NCBI RefSeq assembly: GCF_030053835.1
Contig: NZ_CP125655.1
Coordinates: 3,596,001-3,660,000, forward strand
Direction of reading: 5' to 3'
DNA length: 64,000 nt
From: Cellulomonas sp. ES6
GTDB lineage: Bacteria > Actinomycetota > Actinomycetes > Actinomycetales > Cellulomonadaceae
A program made the translations under genes and the position numbers. The notes under the pieces are model-generated. The model had not been told where the DNA came from. It did not search any database and worked only from the letters and a program-made list of their open reading frames with translations. Below, one piece after another: positions 61,628 through 64,000 of the stretch; the first letter of the stretch is position 1; every line of letters starts with the position of its first letter.

Positions 61628-62708
61628 CCTCCGCGGCCCCGGTCCCCGTGGCCGCCGCGGCGGTGTCCGGCACGAACCGCACGGTGTCGCCCGGGCGCAG
61701 CTCGTCGAGCACCCCCAGGTACGGCGGGGCGACGTCGGCGACGCGCGCCTGCCACGGGTGCAGCGGCCGCTCGGTGCGCGCGAGGTGGACCTCCCCCCGG
61801 TAGCGGCCGGCGCCCGCGAGGTCCATCTGCAGGCTGCCCCGCGCGCGGGAGTCGCCGTTGCGCACGAGCGCCGGGGTGTGCGCGCCGCGGGTGCCCTCCA
61901 GCCGGAACGCGGCCTCCCCGCTGTCGACGCGCAGCCGCCACGGCCGCTCGAGCAGGAACCGCGCGGCGGGGTCCACCCCGCAGAGCGGCACGGTGACCTC
62001 GCCGGTGTCCTCGTGCCGTTCGATCCAGGCGAGGTGCTCGTCCTGCACCACGCCCTCCGCGCACACGACCGTGCTGCCGGGGCTGAGCCGGCGCAGCTGC
62101 AGGTAGTTGCGCCACGCGGTGCGGTGCCGCTGCTCCTCGAGCGTCGGCAGCCCGAGGCCGAGCGGGGCCCGGAACGTGACCTCGCCGGGGACGAACGCGT
62201 ACAGCGGCAGGTCGCGGGCGGTGAACAGGGCGTCCTGCGCCCGGTACGTCGCTGTCGACAGGCCGGTCTCGGGCCGCGGGTAGTAGTTGTGCCAGCCGGC
62301 GAGCGGCAGCCCGGCGAGCGCGTCCAGCTCCGCGGCCTGCACGGTGCTGGCGTTGACGGCGATGCGCGCTCCGGTGCGCCCGGCGATCCGCCGGATCTCC
62401 TCGACGTCGAACCCGAAGTCGGTCCGGAGCACCGTGACGCCCCAGTCCCGCAGCCGGTCGAGCGCGTCCTCGCCGCCGCCGAGCCGCTCGAGCGTCAGCG
62501 GCGACACGTCCCCGCAGAACGTCAGGCCGTGCTCGGCGTGCAGGCGGCGCAGCAGCTCCCCGTGCTCGGCCAGCCGGTCGTCCTCCGGGAGGTGCAGCGA
62601 CGTGAACACCAGCCCGGTGCCGCCCGGGCGCGCGGCGTGCCGCACCGCCTGCGCGACGACCTGCCGCTGCACGTCGGGCGCGTCGGTGGGGTAGAGCGAC
62701 CAGAGCAC
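61608..62708 (-). CDS. mupG: MupG-family 6-phospho-N-acetylmuramidase-like protein (DUF871)
   Basis: The 366-residue protein has an N-terminal TIM-like barrel (GLVFTSLHLPEDD, FCGDVSP, VLRTDFGFDVEEIR, VNASTV, GWHNYYPRPETGL) and a C-terminal cyclophilin-like DUF871 domain (from about 240). MupG cleaves GlcNAc-MurNAc-6-phosphate entering by PTS. The adjacent PTS EIIC supports this. GTG 62708 with AGAGGA seven bases upstream. The 3' end overlaps the HxlR gene by 20 bases. Confidence 0.82.
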   Translation of the reverse strand: MLWSLYPTDAPDVQRQVVAQAVRHAARPGGTGLVFTSLHLPEDDRLAEHGELLRRLHAEHGLTFCGDVSPLTLERLGGGEDALDRLRDWGVTVLRTDFGFDVEEIRRIAGRTGARIAVNASTVQAAELDALAGLPLAGWHNYYPRPETGLSTATYRAQDALFTARDLPLYAFVPGEVTFRAPLGLGLPTLEEQRHRTAWRNYLQLRRLSPGSTVVCAEGVVQDEHLAWIERHEDTGEVTVPLCGVDPAARFLLERPWRLRVDSGEAAFRLEGTRGAHTPALVRNGDSRARGSLQMDLAGAGRYRGEVHLARTERPLHPWQARVADVAPPYLGVLDELRPGDTVRFVPDTAAAATGTGAAEVSGRAG

Positions 62709-62757
62709 GGCGGCGTCCTCTCTCGTGGTGGGGTGCGGCGGGCCGTCCCGGGCGGGC

Positions 62758-64000
62758 TCAGCCGAGCCGCTGGACCATGTGCTCCTTGAAGCCGAACAGG
62801 TAGGTCAGCGCGAAGCCCATCACGTAGGAGACCACGAGCCCGCCCACGTACCAGAGCCACTGCCCGTTCGTGATGACGGCGGTCATGAGCACGCCGGACA
62901 GCCCCAGCGCACCCGCGCCGAACCCGTCGGTCACCTGCATGCCGAACGCCACGAATGCACCGCCGAACCCGCCGCCGAGGCAGGCGGTGATGAGCGGGTA
63001 GAACAGCGGCAGGGAGACGCCGTAGATCAGGGGCTCGCCGACGCCGAGCACGCCGATCGGCAGCGCCGCGCGGATGATGCCCCGGAGCCGGGCGCTGCGC
63101 GTCTTGACGTAGATCGCGACGGCCATGCCGACCTCACCGGCGCCCGCCATCGCGAGGACGGGGAGCAGCTCGGTGTAGCCGTGGTCGGCGATGAGCTGGG
63201 CGTGCAGCGGCGTGAGGCCCTGGTGCACGCCCAGCATGACGAGCGGCAGGAACAGCGACGCCAGCAGGTACCCGCCGACGATCCCGCCCTGCTCGAGCGC
63301 GAAGTCGATGAGCAGCCAGTTGATGCCCTGCATGAGCAGCGCGGACAGCGGCATGACGACGAGCACGCACAGCACCGCGCCGACGATGACCGTGACCACG
63401 GGCACGACGAACAGGTCGACCGCCGCGGGCACGCGCCGGCGGACCTGACGCTCGATGACGGTGAACAGCCAGGCGGTGACGATCACGCCGATGACGCCGC
63501 CGAGCGCGGGGCTGAGCTCGCCGAACACCGGGATCGTGAGGGGCTGCGCGGGTGTCGCGGTGCCGTCGGGGGTGGTCCCCGCGGGGATGCCGGCGAGCGC
63601 GGGCATGTATGACACCGCGCCGGCGATGAGGCCGAGCACCGGCGTGCCGCCGAACTCCTGCGCGGTGTTGTACCCGACCAGCAGGTGCAGCGCGCCGACG
63701 ACGATGGTCCCGAGGCCGGCGAACGCCAGGAACCACGGGTTGCCGACCACGTCGGGCGCCGCGACCTTCCAGATGTTGGTGAGCGCGACGATCAGCCCGC
63801 AGGCGATGAAGCCCGGGATGATCGGGATGAAGATGTTGCCGATGTGCCGGAACAGGGCGTGGACGCCCGTGGTCTGACGGGCCTTCACCTTCGACTTGTT
63901 CTCGGCCTCGAGCGTGCGCAGGTCCGCCGCGGCGTCCGGTGCGCCCGGGTGCCCGCCGGCCCCCTGACCGGCGGGCTGCTCCTCGGCCGGCGCCCCGGCG
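62758..64000 (-). CDS. PTS EIIC (probably EIIBC) component, MurNAc-type (N-terminus outside window)
   Basis: The frame is open to the right edge. About 35 linker residues (AENKSKVKARQTTGV) precede ten helices of a glucose-family EIIC: HIGNIFIPIIPGFIACG, YNTAQEFGG, LGVHQGLTPLHAQLIADHG and GVGEPLIYGVSLPL. The linker and missing start imply an upstream EIIB domain. Beside the MupG-like gene it probably imports and phosphorylates MurNAc or a MurNAc-containing disaccharide. The internal GTG at 63888 is not a good start. Confidence 0.85.
   Translation of the reverse strand, partial: AGAPAEEQPAGQGAGGHPGAPDAAADLRTLEAENKSKVKARQTTGVHALFRHIGNIFIPIIPGFIACGLIVALTNIWKVAAPDVVGNPWFLAFAGLGTIVVGALHLLVGYNTAQEFGGTPVLGLIAGAVSYMPALAGIPAGTTPDGTATPAQPLTIPVFGELSPALGGVIGVIVTAWLFTVIERQVRRRVPAAVDLFVVPVVTVIVGAVLCVLVVMPLSALLMQGINWLLIDFALEQGGIVGGYLLASLFLPLVMLGVHQGLTPLHAQLIADHGYTELLPVLAMAGAGEVGMAVAIYVKTRSARLRGIIRAALPIGVLGVGEPLIYGVSLPLFYPLITACLGGGFGGAFVAFGMQVTDGFGAGALGLSGVLMTAVITNGQWLWYVGGLVVSYVMGFALTYLFGFKEHMVQRLG

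Overview
This 64 kb window is a very GC-rich chromosome segment from an actinobacterium. It looks like a Micrococcales/Cellulomonas-type organism, inferred from the WhiB regulator, the DUF3499, TIGR03089-type and Trm112 genes, AGGAG ribosome sites, many GTG starts and leaderless TAnnnT promoters. I see no rRNA, tRNA, CRISPR array, transposase or phage gene. Both edges cut a gene.

Region 1 (1-33400) is an envelope and cell-wall sugar island. It holds a truncated large membrane protein, divergent rmlC/rmlD, two tandem secreted repeat proteins, and a 1481-residue protein combining methyltransferase, kinase-like, coiled-coil, GT4 and RgpF modules. An NAD-sugar epimerase and a YfhO-type membrane protein follow. 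Next come a nitroreductase/flippase-like/pyruvyl-transferase operon, manA, and another large membrane protein. The conserved actinobacterial block is then TIGR03089-type gene, whiB2-like gene, giant GT2 membrane protein, DUF5719, wbbL-like rhamnosyltransferase, Rv3259-like protein, DUF3499, small zinc-ribbon protein, manB and Trm112. A cation diffusion facilitator closes the island. These genes would make dTDP-rhamnose and mannose phosphates and transfer the sugars to wall polymers.

Region 2 (33500-37914) is a small sugar-use unit: an MFS transporter and a GH3 glycosidase diverge from a TetR regulator, with a palindromic operator between them.

Region 3 (37927-50971) is the most interesting part. 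A nine-gene minus-strand operon encodes a lipoprotein ABC importer, an isochorismatase-like cysteine hydrolase, two DUF1989 proteins of the carboxyguanidine deiminase type, allophanate hydrolase and an MFS transporter. It diverges from an amidohydrolase-TetR pair, with a repeated operator between. No biotin-dependent urea/guanidine carboxylase is present, so the operon reads as a possible carboxylase-independent route from a guanylurea- or biuret-like compound to ammonia.

Region 4 (51032-64000) holds a glycine-betaine type ABC importer, a NarL/LuxR two-component pair, and an intergenic region with an 84-bp duplicated palindromic element. Then come a Pro/Gly-rich membrane protein, an acyltransferase, a TfoX-N protein, an alpha/beta hydrolase divergent from an HxlR regulator, and a MupG-like phosphomuramidase next to a PTS EIIC protein cut by the right edge (probable N-acetylmuramate use).

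Start codons were chosen from ribosome-site spacing, overlap with the previous stop, or a -10 element placed for leaderless transcription. All family names come from reading the translated sequence, not from database searches.
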